Assembly: GCF_011440375.1 (NCBI RefSeq)
Contig: NZ_JAAOIR010000001.1
Coordinates: forward strand, 62,001-126,000
Length of the DNA: 64,000 bases
Source: Halorubellus sp. JP-L1
GTDB taxonomy: Archaea; Halobacteriota; Halobacteria; Halobacteriales; Natrialbaceae
Direction of reading: 5' to 3'
The position numbers were made by a program, and so were the translations under genes. This document shows positions 52,329 to 61,072 of this stretch, one piece after another. Within the stretch, counting starts at the first letter, position 1, and each line of letters starts with the position of its first letter. Under the pieces are notes generated by a model, which ran no database searches, was not told where the DNA came from, and was given only the letters and a program-made list of their open reading frames with translations.

Positions 52329-52786
52329 TTGGTATTCTGAAAGGTATGGCGACGACGATGAAGCACGCGCTGGACGGCGAGAAGTTCACCGTGCAATACC
52401 CCGAGGAGACGCCGGAGGTCTCCGCGCGATTCCGTGGGGTACACAAGTTCAGTCAGGAGCGATGCATTTGGTGCCGGCAGTGCGAGAACGTCTGCCCGAA
52501 CGACACCATCCACATCGTCACCGACGACCAGCGCCAGGGCGAAGAGTACAACCTCCACATAGGGCAGTGCATCTACTGTCGACTGTGCGAGGAGGTGTGT
52601 CCGGTGGACGCGATCCTGCTCACGCAGAACTTCGAGTTCACGGGCGACACGAAGGACGAACTCGTGTACAACAAGGAACAGCTGAAGAGCGTTCCGTGGT
52701 ACAAGGACATCGACCCGCTCGAGTCCCGCGAACCCGACCGTGGTGCGTGGATCGGTGAGGGCGAAGGCGAGATCGACTACCAGTAA
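52325..52786 (+). CDS. nuoI: NADH dehydrogenase-like complex subunit I (two 4Fe-4S clusters)
   Basis: A 153-residue ferredoxin-like subunit. The two cluster motifs are CIWCRQCENVCPNDTIH and CIYCRLCEEVCPVDAI, each CxxCxxCxxxCP. An N-terminal amphipathic helix (GILKGMATTMKHALDGEKF) contacts the membrane subunit. It passes electrons to the NuoB cluster. The electron input is open: no NuoEFG is encoded here. It overlaps nuoH by 4 nt. Confidence 0.97.
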   Translation: MIGILKGMATTMKHALDGEKFTVQYPEETPEVSARFRGVHKFSQERCIWCRQCENVCPNDTIHIVTDDQRQGEEYNLHIGQCIYCRLCEEVCPVDAILLTQNFEFTGDTKDELVYNKEQLKSVPWYKDIDPLESREPDRGAWIGEGEGEIDYQ

Positions 52787-52803
52787 CAGAGCACAATTCA
52801 ACA

Positions 52804-53073
52804 ATGGTATCAGCAGAACTCATCGCGTTCGCGCTGTTCGCCCTCGTGACACTGGGGGCGGCGGCCGGGGTGGTCCTCGTCGAGGACGTGTGGCACGCCG
52901 CACTCTTCACGGGGATTTCCCTCCTCAGCGTCGCGGTTCACTTCGTGATGCTGCAGGCGGAATTCCTCGCAGCGATGCAGATCCTCGTCTACGTCGGCGG
53001 GGTTCTCATCCTCATCACGTTCGCCGTGATGCTGACGCGCGAAAGCGACGACGAAGGGGTGGTACAGACATGA
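52804..53073 (+). CDS. nuoJ1: NADH dehydrogenase-like complex subunit J, N-terminal half
   Basis: An 89-residue membrane protein with three hydrophobic segments that corresponds to the N-terminal half of NuoJ: AFALFALVTLGAAAGVVLVE, FTGISLLSVAVHFVMLQAEF and LVYVGGVLILITFAVMLT. The last segment carries the conserved VYVGG pi-bulge of NuoJ. In this window NuoJ is divided into two genes; the stop overlaps the next start by 4 nt. It is an antiporter-adjacent structural subunit of the proton channel. Confidence 0.93.
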   Translation: MVSAELIAFALFALVTLGAAAGVVLVEDVWHAALFTGISLLSVAVHFVMLQAEFLAAMQILVYVGGVLILITFAVMLTRESDDEGVVQT

Positions 53074-53672
53074 CGACGAGACCGGAGTTACGCGGTGACA
53101 CGGGCTCGCTACTGCCGGCGGTGGCGGCAGTCGGCCTGTTCGTGGTGATGGCGGCGGTGTTCCTCGGCGCACCCGTCGGGGACGCTGCTGGCTTCCCGCA
53201 GAACGTCGAGGTGGCGAACGAGTCCCTCGGCGAGTCGTCGTCCATCACGAACGCGTCCGTCGGCGAGACGAACGAGACGACGATCGCGTCGGTCAACCAG
53301 TCCGGCGAGGTCGTGAACACGACGCTCGCCGACCAGACGGGCGTGAACGCGTCGATCGTAACTGCTGGCGGGCAGACGTACGGTGTCGTGACCGAGTCCG
53401 TGAGCGTGACGGAGACGATCGGGTACGCGATGTTCGGACTGACCGACCAGCTCCCGGTCGACCTCCAGAGCGAGAGCTTCCTCGCGGTGTTCGAGATCAT
53501 CGCGCTCGTGCTCGTCGCCGCGCTCGTCGGCGCGGTGATGCTCGCGCGGCGCGAGGAGCCCGGGACCGTCGTCGCGCTGTTCGCGTCCACGGAGGACGCC
53601 AGCGCGAGCGGTGCGGTGGCGGCCGACGGCGGGTCCGAGGACGGCGAGGCGTTCGACGGAGGTGACGCCTGA
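53070..53672 (+). CDS. nuoJ2: NADH dehydrogenase-like complex subunit J, C-terminal half, with sequon-rich insert
   Basis: A 200-residue protein with one segment near residues 14-34 and another near 140-160, corresponding to the rest of NuoJ. Between them lies an insert (about 44-105) with six N-x-S/T sequons, at Asn50, 61, 68, 76, 83 and 93. The insert is outside the usual NuoJ pattern. The C-terminus is an acidic tail. It overlaps nuoJ1 by 4 nt and shares a base with nuoK. Complex I membership rests on position and helices. Confidence 0.85.
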   Translation: MTTRPELRGDTGSLLPAVAAVGLFVVMAAVFLGAPVGDAAGFPQNVEVANESLGESSSITNASVGETNETTIASVNQSGEVVNTTLADQTGVNASIVTAGGQTYGVVTESVSVTETIGYAMFGLTDQLPVDLQSESFLAVFEIIALVLVAALVGAVMLARREEPGTVVALFASTEDASASGAVAADGGSEDGEAFDGGDA

Positions 53673-53977
53673 TGGCGGTACCCGCGGGGTACTACCTCGT
53701 GCTCTCGGCCGGCCTGTTCTGCATCGGCCTGGCGGGCATCCTCACGCGGAAGAACGCCCTGATGTTCCTCATGAGCGTCGAGCTCATGCTGAACGCGGCG
53801 AACATCAACTTCGTCGCGTTCAGCCTGTACTGGGGGAACCTCACCGGGCAGACGTTCGCACTGTTCACGATGGCGCTGGCGGCCGCGGAGGTCGCCATCG
53901 GTATCGGCATCATCCTCGTCCTCTACCGGAACTTCGGGGACGTGGACGTGACCGATGCAACGGGGATGAGGTGGTAA
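53672..53977 (+). CDS. nuoK: NADH dehydrogenase-like complex subunit K
   Basis: A 101-residue membrane subunit with three hydrophobic segments. The first has YYLVLSAGLFCIGLAGILTR; the second carries the conserved glutamate in LMSVELMLNAANINFVAF and the third in MALAAAEVAIGIGIILVLY. Those two glutamates belong to the proton path. It begins at the last base of the nuoJ2 stop and is followed by nuoL after 1 nt. Confidence 0.97.
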   Translation: MAVPAGYYLVLSAGLFCIGLAGILTRKNALMFLMSVELMLNAANINFVAFSLYWGNLTGQTFALFTMALAAAEVAIGIGIILVLYRNFGDVDVTDATGMRW

Positions 53978-53978
53978 G

Positions 53979-56096
53979 ATGGTAGGTACGACACCATTGG
54001 CGTTCGAGTTCGCGCCGGCTATCGCGGCGCTCCCGTTCGTATCGTTCCTGATCGCACTCGCATTCGGCGACCGGATGCCCAAGGGCGGTGCGCTCGCGGG
54101 CATCCTCGCGACCGCCGGGTCGCTGCTGGCGTCCATCTGGGTGTTCGTCACGGTCTCCGGTGGCAGCGCGTACGTGCACGACATCCACACGTGGACGGTC
54201 CTGGACGCGGGTGGCGTCCTCGGCGACCTGAACTTGCACTTCGGGTTGCTGCTCGACCCGCTCTCGGCGATGATGCTCGTCATCGTGAGCCTCATCGCGT
54301 TGCTCGTGCACGTGTTCAGTCTCGGGTACATGAACGACGAGGGCGAGACGGGCCTGCCGCGGTACTATGCCGGCCTGGGCCTGTTCACGTTCTCGATGCT
54401 CGCGTTCGTCATGGCGGACAACCTCCTCATGGCGTTCATGTTCTTCGAGCTCGTCGGCCTCTGTTCGTTCCTCCTCATCGGGTTCTGGTTCCGGGAGGAC
54501 GCGCCGCCGAGTGCGGCGAAGAAGGCGTTCCTCGTGACGCGGTTCGGGGACTACTTCTTCCTCGTCGGCGTGGTCGGCATCATCGCGACGTTCGGCACGA
54601 GCCGGTTCGCGGTCGCGAGCGACTCGGGGGCGGCGGCGTTCCCCGTCGTCGCGGCGAAGGTCCTCGGCGTGACCGAGGGCTCGGCGGCCGCGGTACTGCC
54701 TGGCGGGATGGACCCCCAGCTGTGGTTCACGATCCTCGGACTCCTCGTCCTCGGTGGCGTGGTCGGGAAGTCCGCGCAGTTCCCGCTGCACACGTGGCTG
54801 CCCGACGCGATGGAGGGTCCGACGCCGGTCTCCGCGCTCATCCACGCGGCGACGATGGTCGCAGCCGGTGTGTACCTCGTCGCTCGAATGTACGGCTTCT
54901 ACCTGCTCTCCCCGACGGCGCTCGGCATCATCGCGCTCGTCGGCGGGTTCACGGCGCTGTTCGCGGCGTCGATGGGCGTCGTGAAGAAGGAGATCAAGCA
55001 GGTGCTCGCGTACTCCACCATCTCCCAGTACGGGTATATGATGCTCGCACTCGGTGCGGGTGGGTACGTCGCGGCGACCTTCCACCTCATGACTCACGCG
55101 TTCTTCAAGGCGCTGCTGTTCCTCGGCGCCGGGTCGGTCATCATCGCGATGCACCACAACGAGAACATGTGGGACATGGGCGGCCTGAAGGACAAGATGC
55201 CAGTCACGTACTGGACGTTCCTCGCCGGTTCGCTCGCGCTCGCCGGCATCGTCCCGTTCTCGGGGTTCTGGTCGAAGGACGAGGTGCTCTACGAGGCGCT
55301 CGTCCACGGGCTCGGGACCGCGGGCACGCAGGGGACGCTCCTGCTCGTCGCGTACGGGTTCGGGCTGCTCGCCGTGTTCTTCACGGGCTTCTACACGTTC
55401 CGGATGGTGTTCCTCACCTTCCACGGCGAACCCCGGACTGACACGGCGAAGAATCCCCACGGCGTTCGCTGGAACGTCAAGGGTCCGCTCGTGGTGCTCG
55501 GGACGCTCGCGGCCGTCGCCGGCTTCGTGAACATGGTGCCGGTGAAGAAGCTGCTCGGTGGCGCGGAGATCGACTTCCTCCACAAGTGGCTCGTCGGCCC
55601 CGACTCGCTCGCGTCCCAGACGTCGGTCTACCACTACGCGGACGCCGACGACAGTCTCCTGCACGAGGGCGCGCACTACACGTCGGGCGTCCTCGCCGGC
55701 GGCGAGATCGGGACCGTCCTGATTTCCGCGGCCGTCTCGCTCGGTCTCGCGCTCGCCGGGTCGCTGCTCGCGTACCGGCTGTACGCGGTCGACGACCCCG
55801 TCGAGCACACGGACAAGCTGGGCGGTGCGAAGGACGTCCTCTTCAACAACTACTACCAGGACGAGTTCCAGGTGTTCCTGGCCGAGCGCGTCACGATGCC
55901 GCTCGCGAAGGCCGCGGACACGTTCGACCAGGGCGTCATCGACGGCGCCGTCAACGGCACGTCGAGCGTGAGCCTGTTCTCCGGGCGTCGCATCCGGCGC
56001 GTTCAGACGGGCGTGGTGACGAACTACGCCCTCCTCTTGACGCTCGGGTTCCTGGTACTGCTCGTGACCATGGCGGTCGCGGGGGGGTGGTTCTAG
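53979..56096 (+). CDS. nuoL: NADH dehydrogenase-like complex subunit L
   Basis: A 705-residue antiporter-like proton-pumping subunit with about 16 hydrophobic segments. Family marks are the N-terminal FGLLLDPLSAMMLVIVSLIA and MVFFELVGLCSFLLIGFW-like stretch, the key lysines in SAQFPLHTWLPDAMEGPTPV and IKQVLAYSTISQYGYM, and HAFFKALLFLGAG. The C-terminal lateral-helix region follows. It is adjacent to nuoK and nuoM with no spacer on the latter side. Length is typical. Confidence 0.97.
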   Translation: MVGTTPLAFEFAPAIAALPFVSFLIALAFGDRMPKGGALAGILATAGSLLASIWVFVTVSGGSAYVHDIHTWTVLDAGGVLGDLNLHFGLLLDPLSAMMLVIVSLIALLVHVFSLGYMNDEGETGLPRYYAGLGLFTFSMLAFVMADNLLMAFMFFELVGLCSFLLIGFWFREDAPPSAAKKAFLVTRFGDYFFLVGVVGIIATFGTSRFAVASDSGAAAFPVVAAKVLGVTEGSAAAVLPGGMDPQLWFTILGLLVLGGVVGKSAQFPLHTWLPDAMEGPTPVSALIHAATMVAAGVYLVARMYGFYLLSPTALGIIALVGGFTALFAASMGVVKKEIKQVLAYSTISQYGYMMLALGAGGYVAATFHLMTHAFFKALLFLGAGSVIIAMHHNENMWDMGGLKDKMPVTYWTFLAGSLALAGIVPFSGFWSKDEVLYEALVHGLGTAGTQGTLLLVAYGFGLLAVFFTGFYTFRMVFLTFHGEPRTDTAKNPHGVRWNVKGPLVVLGTLAAVAGFVNMVPVKKLLGGAEIDFLHKWLVGPDSLASQTSVYHYADADDSLLHEGAHYTSGVLAGGEIGTVLISAAVSLGLALAGSLLAYRLYAVDDPVEHTDKLGGAKDVLFNNYYQDEFQVFLAERVTMPLAKAADTFDQGVIDGAVNGTSSVSLFSGRRIRRVQTGVVTNYALLLTLGFLVLLVTMAVAGGWF

Positions 56097-57644
56097 ATGA
56101 TAGACGGCACAATCGAAGCGCTCATCGCGGTGACGCTGGTCGCATCGTTCGCCGTGCTCGTCGCTCCCGACCGGTACGCCGCGAAGCTGGCGACAGCGCT
56201 CTCGCTGTTGCCGCTCGCCGGCAGTCTGGTGATGTGGAGCGGGTTCGAGCCGGCCGGGAACGCCCTGGTGGACGGCGAGTCCGCCATCGGGTACATGAGT
56301 CAAGTGCAGTGGATTGACCTCGGCGGCATCAGCCTGCAGTGGTTCGTCGGTGTCGACGGCGTCGCGATGCCGCTGGTCGTCCTGACGACGGTGCTCACGA
56401 CGCTCGCGCTCGTGAGCGCGTGGACGCCGATCGACGAGCGCCAGAGTCAGTTCTACGGCCTGGTGCTGTTCCTCGAGGCGTCGCTGCTCGGCGTCTTCAC
56501 CGCGCTCGACTTCTTCGTCTGGTTCGTCTTCTGGGAGGCCGTCCTCGTCCCGATGTACCTGCTCATCGGGGTCTGGGGTGGCCCGCGCCGGAAGTACGCC
56601 GCGATCAAGATGTTCGTGTACACGAACGTGGCGAGCCTCGTGCTGTTCATCGGGTTCGTGGCGCTCGTGTTCGGGCTCGGTGACAGCGTCTCGACGTTCG
56701 GCCTGCCGGAGATCACGCAGGCGCTGCGTGCGGGGGTCGCCCCCGACGGCCTGCCGGGCGTCGGCGCGGGCGACCTGAAGCTGTTCGCGTTCCTCGCGAT
56801 GTTCGTCGGGTTCGCGGTGAAGGTACCCGTCGTGCCCGTCCACACGTGGCTGCCGGACGCGCACGTCGAGGCGCCGACGCCGGTGTCGGTGCTGCTCGCG
56901 GGCGTCCTCCTGAAGATGGGGACGTACGCGCTCCTGCGGTTCAACTTCACGATGCTGCCGGACATCGCGAGCGACCTCGCGGTCCCCATCGCCGTGTTCG
57001 CGGTGGTGTCGGTCATCTATGGCGCGATGCTCGCGCTCGCACAGACCGACCTGAAGCGCATCGTCGCGTACTCCTCGGTGAGTTCGATGGGGTACGTCAT
57101 CCTCGGACTCGTCGCGTACACCACGATCGGCGTGAGCGGCGCGACGTTCCAGATGATCTCGCACGGCCTCATCTCGGGCCTGATGTTCATGGCGGTCGGC
57201 GTCATCTACAACGTCACGCACACGCGGATGGTCTCGGACATGTCCGGGATGGCCGACAGGATGCCCGTGACCGTCGGCATCTTCGTCGCCGGCGCGTTCG
57301 GGTACATGGGCCTCCCGCTCATGAGCGGGTTCGCCGCGGAGTTCTTCGTGTTCGTCGGGTCGTTCCAGTCGACGGTGCTGCCGTCGGCGCCGGTGTTCAC
57401 GGCCGCGGCGATGTTCGGTATCGTCATTGTCGCCGGCTACCTGCTGCTGGCGATGCAGAAGACGCTGTTCGGCGAGTTCCGGCTGGACACGGAGTACGAC
57501 GTGAACCGGGCGGCGTTCCACGACGTCGCACCCCTGTTCGTCCTGCTCCTGCTGGTCATCACGCTCGGCGTGTTCCCGGACCTGTTCATGGAGATGATCG
57601 AACGAGCGATCGAGCCGGTCGCTGACGTCGGAGGTGGTGCCTGA
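56097..57644 (+). CDS. nuoM: NADH dehydrogenase-like complex subunit M
   Basis: A 515-residue antiporter-like subunit with about 14 hydrophobic segments. It carries FVVGVDGVAMPLVVL-like N-terminal core (WFVGVDGVAMPLVVL), FWEAVLVPMYLLIGVWGG with the conserved glutamate, VPVHTWLPDAHVEAPTPVS, and LKRIVAYSSVSSMGYVILGL. Proton-path residues are intact. It starts directly after the nuoL stop and ends in the nuoN start by one shared base. Confidence 0.97.
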   Translation: MIDGTIEALIAVTLVASFAVLVAPDRYAAKLATALSLLPLAGSLVMWSGFEPAGNALVDGESAIGYMSQVQWIDLGGISLQWFVGVDGVAMPLVVLTTVLTTLALVSAWTPIDERQSQFYGLVLFLEASLLGVFTALDFFVWFVFWEAVLVPMYLLIGVWGGPRRKYAAIKMFVYTNVASLVLFIGFVALVFGLGDSVSTFGLPEITQALRAGVAPDGLPGVGAGDLKLFAFLAMFVGFAVKVPVVPVHTWLPDAHVEAPTPVSVLLAGVLLKMGTYALLRFNFTMLPDIASDLAVPIAVFAVVSVIYGAMLALAQTDLKRIVAYSSVSSMGYVILGLVAYTTIGVSGATFQMISHGLISGLMFMAVGVIYNVTHTRMVSDMSGMADRMPVTVGIFVAGAFGYMGLPLMSGFAAEFFVFVGSFQSTVLPSAPVFTAAAMFGIVIVAGYLLLAMQKTLFGEFRLDTEYDVNRAAFHDVAPLFVLLLLVITLGVFPDLFMEMIERAIEPVADVGGGA

Positions 57645-59371
57645 TGAGTAGTCACGTCTCGCTGTTCGCACTCGGACCGGCGCTGTACCTCGCAGCCGCC
57701 GGCCTGCTCGTGCTCGTCCTCGACTCGATCGGGAAGCGGACGCGAGTTCCGTTCGCGGTCGGGTCGATCGCGTTCGGCGTTCTCGCCGCTGGCGTCGCGG
57801 CGTACGCCGCGTTCACTGGCGGAACGCCGCTCGGTATCGGCGTCGGCGCGCACGCGTTCGCCGCGGTGAGTGCGTTCGTGGTCGCGTTCCTCGTCTTGCT
57901 CGTCGATCCGACGGGGTCGAACCGGACGCTCGTCGCGTCCGTCGCGGTCACGGGTGCGCTCGCGTCGTTCGCGAACGCCATGTACTACCTGGCGTTCCTC
58001 GCTGTCGACGACAGCGCGGGCCCGGCGTACCTCTTCGGTGGGAGCGACACGACCCAGATGACGGCGCAGCTCGTCGTCGACGAGATGAGCCTCATCTTCA
58101 TGGCGATCGCGGCGAGCGTCACGGCGCTCGTGGCGCTCGCGTCCTACGACTACCTCCGCGATCACGCGTACCAGGCGGAGTACTACGCGCTCGTCCTCCT
58201 CGCGGCGACGGGGATGAGCCTGATGGCGGCCGCGAACTCGCTCGCGGCCGTGTTCGTCGCGATGGAGCTCGCGAGCCTGCCGTCGTTCGCGCTCGTTGCC
58301 ATCCTCAAGAAGAACCGGGGGAGCGTCGAGGCGGGTCTGAAGTACTTCCTCATCGGCGCGCTCTCCTCGTCGTTCTTCGCGTACGGGATCAGTCTCGTGT
58401 ACGCGGTCACGGGGTCGCTCCAGTTGGTCGCCGTCGGCGACGCGCTCGCTGGCGGCACCGACCTCGTCGGGATGCTCGGCCTCGGCGTCCTCATGCTCGT
58501 CGGTGGGTTCGCGTACAAGACCGCGTCGGTGCCGTTCCACTTCTGGGCGCCCGAAGCGTACGAGGGCGCACCCGCACCGATCAGTGCGTTCCTGTCCTCG
58601 GCGTCGAAGGCCGCCGGGTTCGTCATCGCAATCCGCGTGTTCACGACGTCGTTCATGGCGCCCGAAGTGCTCGCGACCGTCGACTGGGTGCTCGCGTTCC
58701 AGGTGCTCGCGGTCGTGACGATGACGCTCGGGAACTTCGCGGCGGCGACCCAGGAGAACGTCAAGCGCATGCTCGCGTACTCCTCGATCGGGCACGCCGG
58801 CTACGTCCTCATCGGGCTGGCGTCCCTCGGCGGCGTCGCGTCCCAGGGCGACACCGTCCTGGGTGCGAGCATCATGCACCTGTTCGTGTACGGGTTCATG
58901 AACACGGGCGCGTTCCTGTTCATTGCACTCGTCGAGTACTGGGACGTCGGTCGGACGTTCGAGGACTACAACGGCCTCGGTCGGAAGGCACCGGTCGCGT
59001 GTGCCGCGATGACCGTGTTCCTGTTCTCGCTCGCGGGCCTCCCGGTCGGGGCGGGCTTCCTCTCGAAGTACGTCCTGTTCTTCGGCGCGGTCAGCGCCGG
59101 ATTCTGGTGGCTCGCGGCGGTCGGCGCGCTGAACAGTGCACTCAGCCTGTACTACTACACGCGCGTCGTGAAGGCGATGTGGCTCGAGGACCCGGCCGAC
59201 GATCTGGAGTTGCAGGGGCGGCCGACGGGACTGTACGCCGCGGTCGTCGCGGCGGCGGTCGTCACCGTCCTCTTGCTCCCCGGATTCTTCCCCATCGCCG
59301 AGACCGCGATCGAGGCGGCGAACGGCCTGCTCCCGAACGCGGGCGACACGACGACCGCGTTCTTCGGGTAG
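57644..59371 (+). CDS. nuoN: NADH dehydrogenase-like complex subunit N
   Basis: A 575-residue antiporter-like subunit, the last gene of the operon. Visible marks are YYALVLLAATGMSLMAAANS, MELASLPSFALVAILKKNRG with the Glu, FGYKTASVPFHFWAPEAYEG-like stretch and NVKRMLAYSSIGHAGYVLIG. The length is longer than the usual 480 because of extra N-terminal helices. The 109-nt gap downstream (59372-59480) leads to a separate gene. Confidence 0.96.
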   Translation: MSSHVSLFALGPALYLAAAGLLVLVLDSIGKRTRVPFAVGSIAFGVLAAGVAAYAAFTGGTPLGIGVGAHAFAAVSAFVVAFLVLLVDPTGSNRTLVASVAVTGALASFANAMYYLAFLAVDDSAGPAYLFGGSDTTQMTAQLVVDEMSLIFMAIAASVTALVALASYDYLRDHAYQAEYYALVLLAATGMSLMAAANSLAAVFVAMELASLPSFALVAILKKNRGSVEAGLKYFLIGALSSSFFAYGISLVYAVTGSLQLVAVGDALAGGTDLVGMLGLGVLMLVGGFAYKTASVPFHFWAPEAYEGAPAPISAFLSSASKAAGFVIAIRVFTTSFMAPEVLATVDWVLAFQVLAVVTMTLGNFAAATQENVKRMLAYSSIGHAGYVLIGLASLGGVASQGDTVLGASIMHLFVYGFMNTGAFLFIALVEYWDVGRTFEDYNGLGRKAPVACAAMTVFLFSLAGLPVGAGFLSKYVLFFGAVSAGFWWLAAVGALNSALSLYYYTRVVKAMWLEDPADDLELQGRPTGLYAAVVAAAVVTVLLLPGFFPIAETAIEAANGLLPNAGDTTTAFFG

Positions 59372-59480
59372 CCGCCGGTCGCTTTTCGGACGCGTTCTCG
59401 CGCGGTTCTTTGACGCGGACGGACACGCGGGTTCTCGCGCAGGTCGGAGGGTTTTAGCCTGCCGAGTCGATAACTCGAGT

Positions 59481-61004
59481 ATGGTTTCGCGGGTGGTTCT
59501 CGGGTGTGGCGCCGTCGGCCAGCGACTCGTCGGTCGGCTCGGCGAGCGCGACGGCGTCGACGCGGTGGTCTGCGAGAGCGAGAGCCACGTGGAGACGCTC
59601 CGCTCGGAGAACGTGACCGCGACGATCGGGGACCCGACGGACCCGACGGTGCTCGCCGAGCTTCCCGCGGCGACGACGGTCATGGTTGCGACGGACGACT
59701 CGGCGAGGAATCTCGCGGTGGTACGTGCGGCACGACAGCGGTACGGGGACGCGTTCGTACTGGCGTACGCGGGCGACGACGGCGGGGACGACTCGAGGGA
59801 CGCCGGGGGGTCCGCCGCTGGCGACGGCGTGCGCGAGGCGCTCGAGGCGGCGGCGGACGTGGTCGTGGATCCGACTGCGGTCGTCGTCGACTCGGTCACC
59901 GAGCAGGTCGTCGGGGACCGCGCGGAGGACACGCGCCGTCTCCGGCAGACGCTCCGGGAGGTCGACGGCGAACTGGCGGTCGTGATGCACGACAACCCGG
60001 ACCCGGACGCGATCGCGAGTGCGGTGGCGCTGGCGACGCTCGCGAACGCACTCGGGACGCCGGCACGACCGTGTTATTACGGGGATATCAGTCATCAGGA
60101 GAACCGCGCGATGGTGAATCTGCTGGACCTGGATCTCGAGAACCTCGACGTGGACGCGGACGTCCGCGAGCGCTTCGGTGGGTTCGCGCTCGTCGACCAC
60201 TCGCGGCCGGGCGTGAACGACCAGCTCCCGGAGGACCTCGAGGTGGACGTCGTCGTCGATCATCATCCGCCGCGTGGTGGGGTGCCGGCGCGGTACGCTG
60301 ACCTCCGGGCGGACGTCGGCGCGACGAGCACGCTCGTCCTCGATCACCTCCACCGGTACGGTATCGTGCCGTCGGCGACGGTGTCGACGGCACTCATGTA
60401 CGGCATCCAGGTGGACACCCACGACTTCTCGCGGGAGGTGTCGACGCTGGACTTCGAGGCGGCGGCGTCGATCCTGCCGTCGGTCGACGGCCCGCTCCTG
60501 GAGAAGGTGGAGTCGCCGAGCGTGAGCGCGGACACGATGGACACGCTCGCGTCCGCGATCGAGGACCGGACCGTGCGCGGGAGCGTGCTCGTGTCGTTCG
60601 CGGGGGAGATCAACGACCGGGACGCGCTCCCGCAGGCTGCGGACAGGCTCCTGACGATGGAGGGCATCACGACCGTGCTCGTCTACGGCGTCCTCGAGAA
60701 CGACGTCGTGATGTCGGCGCGAGCGCGCGGCGTGGACGTCGACCTCGGGGAGACGCTCCGGATCGCGTTCGACCACATCGGGAGTGCGGGCGGGCACGCG
60801 GACATGGCGGGCGCGCAGGTCCCGATCACGGACGCGTTCGGGGCGTTCGAGTCCGACGACGAGCGACTCGCGGCGGTCCGGGACGTCGTCACGGAGGCGT
60901 TCTTCGAGGCGCTCCACGCTCGGCCGACGACGGGCGGCCAAGTCGAAGGGCGGGAGACGTCCGCGGGGTTCGGGTTCGAGCGCGTGCTCGACGTGAACGA
61001 CTGA
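59481..61004 (+). CDS. TrkA-N and DHH/DHHA1 domain phosphoesterase-like protein
   Basis: A 507-residue cytoplasmic protein that fuses a TrkA-N nucleotide-binding domain (SRVVLGCGAVGQRLVGRLGE; residues 1-120) to a DHH phosphoesterase domain with HDNPDPDAIASA, FALVDHSRPG and VVVDHHPPRG, then a DHHA1 domain with GGHADMAGAQVP. All catalytic ligands are present. DHH proteins of this subgroup act on short oligonucleotides or cyclic dinucleotides; the substrate is not known. It lies 109 nt after nuoN on the same strand. Confidence 0.88.
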   Translation: MVSRVVLGCGAVGQRLVGRLGERDGVDAVVCESESHVETLRSENVTATIGDPTDPTVLAELPAATTVMVATDDSARNLAVVRAARQRYGDAFVLAYAGDDGGDDSRDAGGSAAGDGVREALEAAADVVVDPTAVVVDSVTEQVVGDRAEDTRRLRQTLREVDGELAVVMHDNPDPDAIASAVALATLANALGTPARPCYYGDISHQENRAMVNLLDLDLENLDVDADVRERFGGFALVDHSRPGVNDQLPEDLEVDVVVDHHPPRGGVPARYADLRADVGATSTLVLDHLHRYGIVPSATVSTALMYGIQVDTHDFSREVSTLDFEAAASILPSVDGPLLEKVESPSVSADTMDTLASAIEDRTVRGSVLVSFAGEINDRDALPQAADRLLTMEGITTVLVYGVLENDVVMSARARGVDVDLGETLRIAFDHIGSAGGHADMAGAQVPITDAFGAFESDDERLAAVRDVVTEAFFEALHARPTTGGQVEGRETSAGFGFERVLDVND

Positions 61005-61072
61005 CCACCGTCGCCCGCGTCCACGTCACCGCCTGGACTCGAGACCGGGATTTCGGAGGTCGAACCTCCCGT

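Noticed and set aside
53910-57671. Very long open frame on the minus strand opposite nuoL and nuoM
   Set aside because: It mirrors two clear membrane-protein genes; its His/Arg/Glu-rich translation has no protein-like pattern.
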